A stretch of 64,000 nt of DNA from the NCBI GenBank assembly GCA_028278205.1, contig JANQES010000114.1, forward strand, positions 1 through 64,000. Direction: 5' to 3'. Below the pieces are notes generated by a model. It worked only from the letters and a program-made list of their open reading frames with translations, was not told the DNA's origin and made no database searches. Made by a program: the position numbers and the translations under genes. Shown one piece after another: positions 42,888 to 51,718 of the stretch (its first letter is position 1; each line of letters begins with the position of its first letter). The stretch comes from Rhodothermales bacterium. Its GTDB lineage: Bacteria; Bacteroidota; Rhodothermia; Rhodothermales; Bin80.

Positions 42888-44252
42888 TCACAAACTTCTC
42901 ACGAGCCGCCTGAACGTGTCGCCTCGGTGTTCATAGTTGTCGAACATGTCGAATGAAGAGCAGGCCGGGCTTAGCAGGACGATGTCGCCGGGGGCGGCGA
43001 AGAAGTGGGCGTATCGGATGGCCTCTTCGAGCGAGGCAGCTTGTGCGCCCTCCTCGGCCAGCGAGGCCAGCTCGTCCATCACCTTTTCGGCGCTTTCGCC
43101 GAGGGCTACCACGGCGCGCACCTTGCGCCGGATGAGCGGCTTGAGACTGCTGTAGTCGTTGCCTTTGTCGCGGCCTCCGGCAATCAACACGATGGGTTCG
43201 TTGTAACTCTCAAGCGCGTACCAGACGGCGTTGACGTTCGTGGCCTTCGAATCGTTGACGTAGCGCACGCCGTCGATCTCTCGGACAAATTCGAGCCGGT
43301 GGGGCACCCCCTCGAAGCTCGTCAGGCTCTCACGCACCACGTCGCTGCGCACCTCCATGACGCGTGCCGCGATAGCCGCCGCCAACGAGTTGTGCAGATT
43401 GTGTCGCCCCGGAAGAGCGAGCTTTTGGGCTTCCATGAGGATTTCCTCCTGTTGGTTGATTCGAAGAACGATCCGGCCCTCGCGCACGAAGGCGCCCTCG
43501 TCGAGGGCGTCCTCGTAGCTAAAGCCTATCGCGTGCAAGCCGCGCTGCATCTTCAGAAACGCGACGTACTCGCGGACGAGCGCGTCGTCGTGGTTAAAGA
43601 CGAGCACGTCATCGTCCCGTTGGTTTTCGAAAAGACGAAATTTGCTTTGCTTGTACTGGTCGAAGTCGTAGTTGTAGCGATCCAGATGATCGGGCGTGAT
43701 GTTGAGCAGCACACCCACGCGGGGGCGAAACGTGTCGATGTGATCAAGCTGAAAACTGGAGACTTCGAGGACCACGACGGCGTCTTCGGCGAGGCCGCGC
43801 ACGTAATCGGAAAACGGATAGCCGATGTTGCCGGCCACGACGGTCGTCCGCCCGGCGTTCCGGAAGATGTGGCCCGTCAGGCTCGTGGTGGTCGTCTTGC
43901 CGTTCGAGCCGGTGATGGCCACGATGGGCGCGGCGCAAAACCACGAGGCCACTTCGATTTCAGAAAACACCTGAAGCCCGCCCCGCAACGCCTGCTGCAC
44001 GATGTTGATCGTCGAAGGCACGCCGGGGCTGATGGCGAAAAAATCGGCATCGAGCGCGCGCCGGGTATGTCCGCCGAACTCGTACGCAACGCCGGCAGCG
44101 TCGAGCGCCTGCTCCAGACCGCGCGTGGCCTCGCCTTTCTCCGTCAGAAAAACCTCGGCTCCGGCCCCGGCCAGCAGCTTCGCCACCGCCAACCCACTGC
44201 GCGCCCCGCCGATGACGGTCACGCGTTTGCCTTTGATGTCAGCAGGGTTCAT
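42888..44252 (-). CDS. murD: UDP-N-acetylmuramoylalanine-D-glutamate ligase MurD
   Basis: This 454-aa cytosolic ligase adds D-Glu. The Rossmann VTVIGGARSGLAVAKLLAGA, the ATP loop VAITGSNGKTTTTSLTGHIF, ISPGVPSTINIV and the central NITPDHLDRYNYDFDQYKQS and C-terminal YVNDSKATNVNAVWYALES are all MurD-specific. The gap to mraY (159 bp) contains a 28-bp perfect palindrome. Confidence 0.96.
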   Translation of the reverse strand: MNPADIKGKRVTVIGGARSGLAVAKLLAGAGAEVFLTEKGEATRGLEQALDAAGVAYEFGGHTRRALDADFFAISPGVPSTINIVQQALRGGLQVFSEIEVASWFCAAPIVAITGSNGKTTTTSLTGHIFRNAGRTTVVAGNIGYPFSDYVRGLAEDAVVVLEVSSFQLDHIDTFRPRVGVLLNITPDHLDRYNYDFDQYKQSKFRLFENQRDDDVLVFNHDDALVREYVAFLKMQRGLHAIGFSYEDALDEGAFVREGRIVLRINQQEEILMEAQKLALPGRHNLHNSLAAAIAARVMEVRSDVVRESLTSFEGVPHRLEFVREIDGVRYVNDSKATNVNAVWYALESYNEPIVLIAGGRDKGNDYSSLKPLIRRKVRAVVALGESAEKVMDELASLAEEGAQAASLEEAIRYAHFFAAPGDIVLLSPACSSFDMFDNYEHRGDTFRRLVRSL

Positions 44253-44317
44253 CGCCTTCTATCTTCGGTTGTCCCTTACGTGTTCATATTTGGCGTAAAT
44301 GGTCAATGTTGGTGTTT

Positions 44318-44345
44318 GTAGAGACGTTACATGTAACGTCTCTAC
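44318..44345. repeat. 28-bp perfect palindrome in mraY-murD gap
   Basis: GTAGAGACGTTACA and its exact complement meet at TGTAAC, so the 28 bases at 44318-44345 are fully self-complementary without a loop. On either strand it could be extruded as a cruciform or serve as a dimer-binding operator. It is just upstream of murD on the minus-strand transcript. Confidence 0.9.
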
Positions 44346-44411
44346 CGGTGCCGAATGGCAACCACTTCATCAAATCGCCCGGTGCCGGATGGCCGACATC
44401 CCAACAACCAT

Positions 44412-45569
44412 CTACCGAATCCGCAGCGACAGCAGCGTCGCGATGACTGTCACGACGGTGATGATCCAGAAGCGGATGGCGATCTTGACTTCGTGGACGC
44501 CTTTGGCTTCGTAATGATGATGCAGCGGCGCCATGCGGAAGATGCGCTTGCCCTCGCCCGTCTTGCGTTTGGTGTATTTGAAGTAGCCGGTCTGGAGGAT
44601 CACCGAGATCGTCTCCATAAAAAAGACCAGGCATAAGAGCGGCAGCAGCAACTCTTTTTTGACCATCAGCGCCAGCGTGCTCACCGCCGCGCCGAGGGCC
44701 AGCGACCCGGTATCGCCCATGAAGACCGTGGCCGGGTATCCGTTGAACCACAAAAAGCCCAGGCACGCCGCCACCATGGCCGTCGCGAAAATCGCTAATT
44801 CGCCTGCGCCGGGCAGGTGCATCACACCGAGGAAATCGGCCAGCAAGACGTTGCCCGAGACGTAGGCGAGCGCCACCAGACCGAGCGCAACGATAGCCGT
44901 CACCCCGGCGGCAAGCCCATCGAGCCCATCGGTGAGGTTGACCGCGTTTGAGGTGGCCGTGACGATGAAGACGACGACGGGGATGTACACGAGCCAGCCC
45001 AGATCGGCCCCGTCAAACAAACGCCCGATGAAGTTGTAGTCGAGCCGCCAGTCTTGCACGAACGGCAGGTCGGTGAGCGTGTGGATCTCGGCAAACTGCG
45101 GGTGGAAATAGAGCACGCTGCCGACGAGCAACCCCAGGCTCACCTGCCCGACGATCTTGACACGCGGCGCCAGCCCTTTCTTGTCTTTCTTGACGACTTT
45201 GATGTAGTCGTCGGCGAAACCGAAGGCGCCCATCCAGGCCGTCGCCAGGATGATGAGCCAGACGTAGACTTCGGTGAGCGCACCCCACAAGAGCGTCGAG
45301 CCGAGGATCGCCAACAGGATGATGACGCCGCCCATCGTGGGCGTGCCGGCTTTGTGCGAATGATCGACCGCGCCGGCAGCCTCGCCCTCGCGCACGCGCT
45401 CGCCGATCTGCTGCCGCCGCAACCAGCCGATGACACGCCGCCCCACGAACAACGCGATGACCAGCGCCGTGATGGCCGCCAGCGCCGCGCGCACCGTGAT
45501 GAACTGCACCGCCTGAAAACCGGGCGGCTGGAATTGCTCTTCCAGGTATAAGATCAGATAGTAAAGCAT
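44412..45569 (-). CDS. mraY: Phospho-MurNAc-pentapeptide transferase MraY
   Basis: This 385-aa integral membrane enzyme with about ten helices transfers phospho-MurNAc-pentapeptide to undecaprenyl phosphate (lipid I). It keeps the catalytic region AFGFADDYIKVVKKDKKGLA, the NAVNLTDGLDGLAAGV motif, GDTGSLALGAAVSTLAL and the histidine-rich FRMAPLHHHYEAKG. The start MLYYLILYLEEQFQPPG is typical of Bacteroidota MraY. The gap to murE is only 39 bp and is filled by GATTGCGGA repeats. Confidence 0.96.
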   Translation of the reverse strand: MLYYLILYLEEQFQPPGFQAVQFITVRAALAAITALVIALFVGRRVIGWLRRQQIGERVREGEAAGAVDHSHKAGTPTMGGVIILLAILGSTLLWGALTEVYVWLIILATAWMGAFGFADDYIKVVKKDKKGLAPRVKIVGQVSLGLLVGSVLYFHPQFAEIHTLTDLPFVQDWRLDYNFIGRLFDGADLGWLVYIPVVVFIVTATSNAVNLTDGLDGLAAGVTAIVALGLVALAYVSGNVLLADFLGVMHLPGAGELAIFATAMVAACLGFLWFNGYPATVFMGDTGSLALGAAVSTLALMVKKELLLPLLCLVFFMETISVILQTGYFKYTKRKTGEGKRIFRMAPLHHHYEAKGVHEVKIAIRFWIITVVTVIATLLSLRIR

Positions 45570-45571
45570 CG

Positions 45572-45607
45572 TCCGATTGCGGATTGCGGATGTCGGATTG
45601 CGGATTG
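45572..45607. repeat. One-armed short-word repeat (word GATTGCGGA)
   Basis: GATTGCGGATTGCGGATGTC followed by GGATTGCGGATTGATT is a 9-nt tandem word that fills the murE-mraY gap. No inverse arm is visible in the window near it, so it may be a half-element. Confidence 0.75.
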
Positions 45608-45608
45608 A

Positions 45609-47111
45609 TTAGTGGGGGGATGTCAATCCTCTCGAATCGAAATATTTTTTAACCTCGTCCCGGTCGTCGAAGGGATGTTTTTCGGCGCCGATGACCTGAT
45701 AGTTTTCGTGGCCTTTGCCGGCGACGAGCACCACATCGCCGGGGGCGGCGAGGCGGGCGGCGGCTTCGATGGCCGCGCGCCGGTCGTCGAGCCAGCGGGC
45801 CTCGTCGGGGTGCGTCATGCCGGCGCGGATGTCGCGGTTGATCTGCGCCTGCGATTCGGTGCGCGTGTTATCGGCAGTGACGATGACGTGGTCGGCCAAC
45901 CGTTCGGCGATGGCGCCCATGTGGGGGCGTTTGGTCGCGTCGCGGTCGCCGCCGCAGCCGAAGATGCACCAGAGCGCGGCGGCTTCGGGCTTGGCCTGGC
46001 GGATGGTCTTGAGCACGTTTTCGAGGGCATCGGGCGTGTGCGCATAATCGACGATGACGATGGCGCCGTCGTCGAAGGCGAACTGCTCGAAGCGGCCCGG
46101 TACGGGCGGGGCCGAAGCCAGGGCATCGAGCGCGTCGTCTCTGGCATAGCCGAGGGCGCGCGCTGCGCCGTAGGCCGCCGCCAGGTTGTACGCATTAAAT
46201 CGACCCACGAGGCGGAACGTCCGCGCGACGCCGTCGAGGCACAGCGTGAGGCCTCGCAGCCCATCGTCGAGCACTTCCAGGCGCAAATCAGCGGCTTCAG
46301 ACATTCCAAAAGACACCCGCCGCGCCGCCGTCGTGGCGACCATCTGCGGACCGGCAGGATCGTCGAGGTTGTAGAGCGCGGTGGCGGCAGCGCTGAGGCC
46401 GTCGAAAAGTCGTTTCTTCGCGCCTCGATACTCCTCGAAGGTGCCGTGATAGTCGAGGTGGTCGCGGGTGAGGTTGGTGAAGATGCCCACGTCGAATTCG
46501 AGCGAGCGAGCGCGATCTTGCGCCAGCGCGTGCGACGAGACCTCCATCGCGCAGGCCGTACAGCCCGCCTCCGCCATCCGCCGCAGCATCCGGTTGATGT
46601 CGAGCGCATCCGGGGTGGTGTGCGTAGCCGGCTCCGGCGGCCCGCCGAAGCGGTATTCGATGGTGCCGAGGAGGCCGGTTTTTCGACCCAGCGCCGTCAA
46701 CACGTGGTGGACGAGGTGGGCCGTGGTCGTCTTGCCGTTGGTGCCGGTGACGCCCACGAGGTCGATCTCTTGGGAGGGATCGTCGTGGAAGGCGGCGGCC
46801 AGTTCGGCCAGCGCCGCCCGCGCGTCGTGTACTTGTGCGAAGGCGACGCCGGGGAAGCGCAAAGACGCTCCCACCGGCATCACCTCGCACACAACGGCGA
46901 TTGCTTCGTTTTGAACAGCCTTGTCAATGAACAGGTGGCCGTCGGCCTTGTCACCGCGAATCGCGACGAACAGCCCGTTGGCCGCGACCGTCCGGCTGTC
47001 GTTAGCCAGATGGTCGATGAAGATCGTTTTATCGTCAAAGCGTCCGTGTGTCGCTTGCAGCAGGCCGGCGTCTTCGAGCCGCCTTTGCAAGACAAGCCAG
47101 GGCTTCCTCAT
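45609..47111 (-). CDS. murE: UDP-MurNAc-tripeptide synthetase MurE
   Basis: This 500-aa ligase adds the third stem residue. Signatures are DSRTVAANGLFVAIRGDKAD, the ATP loop GVTGTNGKTTTAHLVHHVL, TTPDALDINRMLRRM and NLTRDHLDYHGTFEEYRGAK. The specificity loop reads TADNTRTESQAQINRDI: the Arg that contacts meso-diaminopimelate is kept, with Thr replacing the Pro of the classic DNPR. That favours DAP over Lys. MurF, often next in the cluster, is absent. Confidence 0.94.
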   Translation of the reverse strand: MRKPWLVLQRRLEDAGLLQATHGRFDDKTIFIDHLANDSRTVAANGLFVAIRGDKADGHLFIDKAVQNEAIAVVCEVMPVGASLRFPGVAFAQVHDARAALAELAAAFHDDPSQEIDLVGVTGTNGKTTTAHLVHHVLTALGRKTGLLGTIEYRFGGPPEPATHTTPDALDINRMLRRMAEAGCTACAMEVSSHALAQDRARSLEFDVGIFTNLTRDHLDYHGTFEEYRGAKKRLFDGLSAAATALYNLDDPAGPQMVATTAARRVSFGMSEAADLRLEVLDDGLRGLTLCLDGVARTFRLVGRFNAYNLAAAYGAARALGYARDDALDALASAPPVPGRFEQFAFDDGAIVIVDYAHTPDALENVLKTIRQAKPEAAALWCIFGCGGDRDATKRPHMGAIAERLADHVIVTADNTRTESQAQINRDIRAGMTHPDEARWLDDRRAAIEAAARLAAPGDVVLVAGKGHENYQVIGAEKHPFDDRDEVKKYFDSRGLTSPH

Positions 47112-47232
47112 GATGGTTCGGCGTCCGTTACAGGATCAGGTATCCCAGAAACGGGCGGCAGGGCAACTGCCGTAACGCCTCCGGGCGCCTGCTCGCTGTT
47201 CGATCTTCCATCCATCGAAGCCCATAAAACGC

Positions 47233-49329
47233 TCAGTTAAATCGTAAGACGGCCTCGCGGGGCAACGCCGCCCCGGCCTCCGGCGATTGACTCACCACGT
47301 GCCCGCTGCCTTCGACCCGCACCTTGACGCCGTGGGCTTGAAGCCAGAACAGCGCCTCGCGCGCGCCGAGGCCCGTCAGGTCGGGCATCTGCGCCTCGGA
47401 GGTGTCGGCCTCCAGCGTCAGGCGCACGAGCGCGCCGGGTTTGGCCGGCGTGCCGGCTTCGGGCTGCTGCCGGGCCACCAACGCCGGCGATGAATCATCG
47501 AACGACGCCACGCGGTACCCGGCGGCGCGGAGCTGGTGCGCCGCCACCGCAGCCGGGCGATGCGTCACGTCCGGAACCGGTTGGTCCTGCGCCTCCGGCA
47601 AGGCATCGACCGGCGCCAGGCGCTCGGCGATGCGGGGGAAGGTGCCGATCCAGCGCTCGGCCACCCGTTTGAAGACCGGCGCCGAAACCATCCCACCGTA
47701 GATGCTCGTCTTGGGCGAATCCATCACCACGATCATCGCTACCTGCGGATCGTCCGCGGGGAAAAAGCCGACGAATGTAGCACGGTATCCGGCGCCGTAG
47801 CCGCCGCTGCGCGATGCCTTACGCGCCGTCCCCGTCTTGCCGGCGATGGGCAAGCCTTCGACCTGCGCCTTCGTGGCGGTGCCTTCGTTGACCACGCCTT
47901 CGAAGGCCGGGCGCAGCGTCTCGGCGGTCTCCGGATTGAAGACGCGGCGCACCGAGTCTTGCCGGGCCTGATCGCGGTCGGCGCGCCAGATCGTCTTGCC
48001 GGTCAGATCGCGCCGTTCGGCGACGACGTAGGGCTGCACGAGCAGGCCGCCGTTGGCCAGCGCGGCGTAGGCCAGCACCATTTGCAACGGCGTCACATCC
48101 ACCTCATAGCCAATGCTCATCGACGTGAGGGTCGTGCCGCTCCATTGGTTGGTTTTCTTGAGCAAACCGCCCACCTCGCCCGGCAGATCGATCCACGTCC
48201 GCTGCCCGAATCCAAACCGGCGCGCATACTGGTAGAGGTCGCCTTTCTTGAGCTTGAGCGCCGTCTTGGCCATGCCGATGTTGCTGCTCAAGACGATGAC
48301 TTCGGAAAACGGGATGACGCCGTGGGCGTGGGTGTCGCGCATCGGGCGGCCCCGGAAGGTGGCATACCCGTTGCCCGTATCGACGCGTTCGTCCATCGTA
48401 ACGACGCCGTGTTCGAGCGCCGCCGAGGCACCGACGAGTTTGAACGTCGAACCCGGCTCCATGCGGTCGGTGATGGCCCGGTTGCGCTGGCTCGCCTGCG
48501 CGTAGGCCTTGGGCCGGTTCGGATTGTAGGTCGGCACGTTGGCCAGCGCCAGAATGGCGCCGGTCTGCGGATCGACGGCGATGGCCGAGGCCGAGCTTGC
48601 ACCGCTTTCTTCGATACCTCGAACGAGCTCCTCTTCGAGGATCGTCTGGCGGATCAGGTCGATGGTCAGCACGATAGTCTGGCCGTCCTGCGGCTCGACG
48701 ACCGTGCCCTCGACGTCGATGCGTCGATGGCCGCGGCGGTCTCGCAGCAGCGAACGGCGCCCCGGTTGCCCGCGCAAGAAGGCGTCGAATTGCAGTTCGA
48801 GGCCGGCGGTGCCGGTGCCGTCTACATCGACGTGGCCGAGCAGGTGGGCCGCCGTCTTGTCGTAGTTGTAGCGCCGCGCGAACTTCTGCGTGAGAATGAC
48901 GCCGGGCACCTCCCAGGACGTGATTTTTCGCTTCTGGTCCTCGGTAAGCCCCGTCGCCAGCCGCACGAATTTCAAGCTCGCGCGCTGCCGCACCTTCCGG
49001 CGGATCGACCGCGCGGGCTCCCCGGTTAGCCTTGACAATTTTCCAAAGAACGAACTTTCTACACCGCTAAAGCCTGCGACCGTCGGATCGAGCGCGAGAT
49101 CATAGCTGGGCGTGTTGACAGCCAGCGCCCGCCCGGCGCGGTCGAGGATCTCGCCGCGTTTGGCGGGCAGCACCACCTGAGACCGCGCCTGCCGCTCGCC
49201 CTGGGCGCGCAACTCGGCGCCCTCGCCCAGATAAATCCACACGACCTGCCCGGCGATGCACAGCGGCAACAGGCTCAGCAGCGTCAGCACGACGTACATC
49301 CGCGCCAGGATTTGATCCTTCAGTCCCAC
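47233..49329 (-). CDS. ftsI: Septal peptidoglycan transpeptidase FtsI (PBP3) with PASTA domains
   Basis: This 698-aa class B penicillin-binding protein has a membrane anchor near residues 10-32, a pedestal domain with LPAKRGEILDRAGRALAVNT, and the transpeptidase motifs: Ser294 in RMEPGSTFKLVGAS, SSN in VLSSNIGMAKT and KTG in PIAGKTGTARKA. Two PASTA modules end the protein (about residues 570-698, VPDVTHRPAAVAAHQLRAAG and MPDLTGLGAREALFWLQAHG). PASTA modules on FtsI occur in Bacteroidota and Gram-positives but not in E. coli. It works with FtsW, encoded downstream. Confidence 0.95.
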   Translation of the reverse strand: MGLKDQILARMYVVLTLLSLLPLCIAGQVVWIYLGEGAELRAQGERQARSQVVLPAKRGEILDRAGRALAVNTPSYDLALDPTVAGFSGVESSFFGKLSRLTGEPARSIRRKVRQRASLKFVRLATGLTEDQKRKITSWEVPGVILTQKFARRYNYDKTAAHLLGHVDVDGTGTAGLELQFDAFLRGQPGRRSLLRDRRGHRRIDVEGTVVEPQDGQTIVLTIDLIRQTILEEELVRGIEESGASSASAIAVDPQTGAILALANVPTYNPNRPKAYAQASQRNRAITDRMEPGSTFKLVGASAALEHGVVTMDERVDTGNGYATFRGRPMRDTHAHGVIPFSEVIVLSSNIGMAKTALKLKKGDLYQYARRFGFGQRTWIDLPGEVGGLLKKTNQWSGTTLTSMSIGYEVDVTPLQMVLAYAALANGGLLVQPYVVAERRDLTGKTIWRADRDQARQDSVRRVFNPETAETLRPAFEGVVNEGTATKAQVEGLPIAGKTGTARKASRSGGYGAGYRATFVGFFPADDPQVAMIVVMDSPKTSIYGGMVSAPVFKRVAERWIGTFPRIAERLAPVDALPEAQDQPVPDVTHRPAAVAAHQLRAAGYRVASFDDSSPALVARQQPEAGTPAKPGALVRLTLEADTSEAQMPDLTGLGAREALFWLQAHGVKVRVEGSGHVVSQSPEAGAALPREAVLRFN

Positions 49330-49397
49330 GGGTCTCGGTATTCCAGCTTTGGGTTACTCCTCGGCGCACGGCGCGTTGGGTGTTTGTTTTCGTTTTG

Positions 49398-49443
49398 AGA
49401 GGGAGAAAAACTCACCCTTTCACCCTCTCTCCCTTTCTCCCCT
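49398..49443. repeat. Purine-word/pyrimidine-word inverted repeat in ftsI-ftsL gap
   Basis: GAGAGGGAGAAAAACTC on the left faces CACCCTTTCACCCTCTCTCC and CTTTCTCCCC on the right. It resembles the arrays at 14242 and 57268. The right arm ends 1 bp before the ftsL stop codon. Confidence 0.75.
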
Positions 49444-49938
49444 TCATTCCTCCCGGATCGTCGGTCCGTATTCGATGCCTTCTACGAGGCCCATCGCCCC
49501 GGCGCGTTCATAGACGACCGACGGGCCGGTGGCCTGATCGAATTCGCCCCTGAGCCGGTTGTGCTGCAAGTGAAGCCGGAGGTTCTCGCGCCGGGCCTGC
49601 TGGAGATCATCCAACAAATCCTGCGTGGCATGCACGTGACCGATGAAAAGCGTGAAGACGGTAGCGACGGCCAGGAGCACCAGGCCGAACCGCATGGTCG
49701 ATACCTTATCTATTTGCGCCAGCGCGCGCGGGCGCCCGGCCTCGCGCTCGTTGGTCGTAGCCAGATCGCGCCAGCCCGGCAAGACCCGCGCCGGCGCCTT
49801 GCGCCCGGCGGCTTTCGCGCCGCTGCCCTGATTCTTGCGCGCCGCCGAGCGTTTCTTCCGGCGTACGGCGTTCGGGGCCGGCTTGCTCGTCTTGCGAGTC
49901 GCTGAGCGGCGCTTCTTTGTAGTGCGCGATGCTGGCAT
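49444..49938 (-). CDS. ftsL: FtsL-like division protein with long basic tail
   Basis: Position between rsmH and ftsI, one membrane helix (MRFGLVLLAVATVFTLFIGH) and a following heptad-rich coiled coil (DLLDDLQQARRENLRLHLQHNRL) identify FtsL, which bridges FtsQ/FtsB and FtsW/FtsI. Unusual is the cytosolic N-terminus: about 80 residues dominated by Lys, Arg, Ala and Ser (TTKKRRSATRKTSKPA). It resembles histone-like tails and is far longer than the usual 20-40 residues. The tail could bind nucleic acid or acidic lipids; that is inference. Confidence 0.8.
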   Translation of the reverse strand: MPASRTTKKRRSATRKTSKPAPNAVRRKKRSAARKNQGSGAKAAGRKAPARVLPGWRDLATTNEREAGRPRALAQIDKVSTMRFGLVLLAVATVFTLFIGHVHATQDLLDDLQQARRENLRLHLQHNRLRGEFDQATGPSVVYERAGAMGLVEGIEYGPTIREE

Positions 49939-49980
49939 GATGTCTACTTCCAGGCTTGATGCCTTTTTACTTCTGTGCTG

Positions 49981-50994
49981 CTAATCAAAATCGTCGTTGC
50001 TGTCTGGAAGCCGCTCGGCGATGCGGAGGCGGGCGCTGCGGGCGCGCGGGTTGGCAACCACCTCGGCGGCATCCGGCACGATGGGCTTGCGCGTGAGCGG
50101 GCGCCAGGGTGTGAGCAGGTTGCCGTAAAAATCTCGGACCGGCTCGCCTTCCAGATTTCCGTAGCGGAAGTAACGCTTTACCCGCCGGTCTTCGAGCGAG
50201 TGATAGCTGATCACCGCCATGCGCCCGCCGGGCCGCAGCAGGTTTGTGCCCGCCGCCAGCGCCTGCTCTAACCGCTCCAACTCGGCATTGACGACGATGC
50301 GGAGGGCCTGAAAAACACGAGCGAGCGCCTTGGCTTCGCCGCGTGTGGGCACTGCGCTCCGCACCACGTCGGCCAGATGCGTCGTCGTTTCGACAGGCCG
50401 GGCGGCAACGATGGCCTGGGCGATGCGTCCGGCGCGGGGTTCTTCGCCAAACTCGCGAAGCGCCCGGCGCAGGTCTGCCACGCTCCATCGGTTGACCACC
50501 TCGTCTGCCGTGACCCCGCCGCGCGTGTCCATCCGCATATCGAGCCGGGCCTCGGCCCGGTGGCTGAATCCGCGCGTAGCTTCATCAATCTGATGCGATG
50601 AAATGCCGAGGTCGAGCAGCAGCCCGTCGATCTCTGTAATGTCGATGGCGGCGAGGAGCCGTTCGAGATCGCCGAAGTTGCCGTGGAGCGCGCGGAAGCG
50701 GTCTTGCTCGATCTCGGGCGCGAGCCGCGCGGCGGCTGCCGCTAGCGCCTCGGCGTCCTGATCGATACCGACGACGCGACCTTCCAACGCCAGCGCATCG
50801 AGCAGCGCGGCGCTATGGCCGCCGCCGCCGAGCGTGGCATCAACGTAAAGCCCGGCGCGGTCAGTCACGAGGGCTTCCAAAACAGCAAGGCAAAGAACAG
50901 GCGCGTGGAACGCCGTGGCGTAGGGCAGCCCCTGGTCCGGGGCCTCCGACGCGCGGGCGTCGCGGGGGCGTGATGGCTCGTCGTGCTCCATCAC
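49981..50994 (-). CDS. rsmH: 16S rRNA m4C1402 methyltransferase RsmH
   Basis: This 337-aa SAM-dependent methyltransferase N4-methylates C1402 of 16S rRNA. Motifs are HAPVLCLAVLEAL, the SAM loop VDATLGGGGHSAALLDAL, LLLDLGISSHQIDEATRGFS and RPGGRMAVISYHSLEDRRVK. The first 25 residues are an acidic extension. Its start overlaps the mraZ stop by 4 bp (ATGA), showing tight coupling, in contrast to most other dcw junctions here. Confidence 0.96.
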   Translation of the reverse strand: MMEHDEPSRPRDARASEAPDQGLPYATAFHAPVLCLAVLEALVTDRAGLYVDATLGGGGHSAALLDALALEGRVVGIDQDAEALAAAAARLAPEIEQDRFRALHGNFGDLERLLAAIDITEIDGLLLDLGISSHQIDEATRGFSHRAEARLDMRMDTRGGVTADEVVNRWSVADLRRALREFGEEPRAGRIAQAIVAARPVETTTHLADVVRSAVPTRGEAKALARVFQALRIVVNAELERLEQALAAGTNLLRPGGRMAVISYHSLEDRRVKRYFRYGNLEGEPVRDFYGNLLTPWRPLTRKPIVPDAAEVVANPRARSARLRIAERLPDSNDDFD

Positions 50995-51434
50995 ATACTC
51001 ATCACCCGCTCGGCGAGCGTTTCATAATCGACGGTCTCTTCGTTGAGGTATTGCTCGAAGGCATCCGGGTCCCAGATCTCCAGGCGGTCATACGCGCCGA
51101 GGATCAGCGCCCGCTCGCTGATGCCGGCAAATTCCATCAGCGGTTTGGGGATGCCGATGCGGCCCTGGCCGTCGAGCGTCACCTCGTCGGCCCACATCAT
51201 GATGCGGCGGGTGAAGGCCCGCGCCTCGCGATCGAAGGTGCTCTTGGCGCCAATGGCTTCTTCGATCTCTTTCCAGCCGTCGAGCGGGTAGAGGAAGATG
51301 CATTTCTCGAAGCCGCGTGTGGCGGTGAAGGTGCCCTTGGCCTCCGGGTTCATGACATTCCTCATCTTGGCCGGGATCGCCACGCGACCCTTCGTATCGA
51401 CGGAATACGATGCCTGTCCCTTGAAGCCGGCCAT
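50991..51434 (-). CDS. mraZ: Transcriptional regulator MraZ
   Basis: This 147-aa protein is made of two swapped-hairpin AbrB-like domains: YSVDTKGRVAIPAKMRNVM and VTLDGQGRIGIPKPLMEFAG. MraZ forms a ring and represses the dcw operon by binding a series of TGGG boxes in its own promoter. Such boxes are visible upstream at 51503-51526. It is the first gene of the cluster and is divergent from the LexA-family gene. Confidence 0.95.
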   Translation of the reverse strand: MAGFKGQASYSVDTKGRVAIPAKMRNVMNPEAKGTFTATRGFEKCIFLYPLDGWKEIEEAIGAKSTFDREARAFTRRIMMWADEVTLDGQGRIGIPKPLMEFAGISERALILGAYDRLEIWDPDAFEQYLNEETVDYETLAERVMSM

Positions 51435-51502
51435 GATGATTCAGAAGAGCGCCCTGTTACCCTTCGCATTATTTGGTAGGAGTTTTAAGTCCTGGGATTT
51501 CT

Positions 51503-51526
51503 CCCCACTTTTCCCCACAGCCCCCA
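51503..51526 (-). promoter_or_regulatory. Predicted MraZ operator (three TGGGG boxes)
   Basis: On the minus strand TGGGG occurs three times (CCCCA at 51503-51507, 51513-51517 and 51522-51526 on the plus strand), spaced about 10 bp (10 and 9). This matches the known arrangement of direct TGGGN repeats bound by the MraZ ring. The boxes lie about 70-90 bp upstream of the mraZ start. Confidence 0.75.
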
Positions 51527-51700
51527 TAAAGTACAGTATTCCAAGGGAATGTCAAGCATTTTAGCCAGAAAAGGCCACTTTTTTATGTTTATTTTTTGCC
51601 GAATGAATCGCGCACATACTCTCACTCTTGACATTTTATTGACAAGTAAAAAAATGTTCACCATGTTTGATTTATGTGATCATAATGTCTAATTTATAAG

Positions 51701-51718
51701 GGTGAAAATTAATTCACC
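51701..51718. promoter_or_regulatory. Candidate LexA-family operator dyad
   Basis: GGTGAA and TTCACC are perfect inverse arms with a 6-bp AT spacer, centred about 70 bp upstream of the LexA-family start codon. A separate TTCACC half lies at 51657-51662. Autoregulation is typical of LexA proteins; assignment to this protein is inference. Confidence 0.5.

Noticed and set aside
45612..47240. 542-codon plus-strand frame opposite murE
   Set aside because: murE motifs are complete on the minus strand; the opposite frame has no domain-like features.
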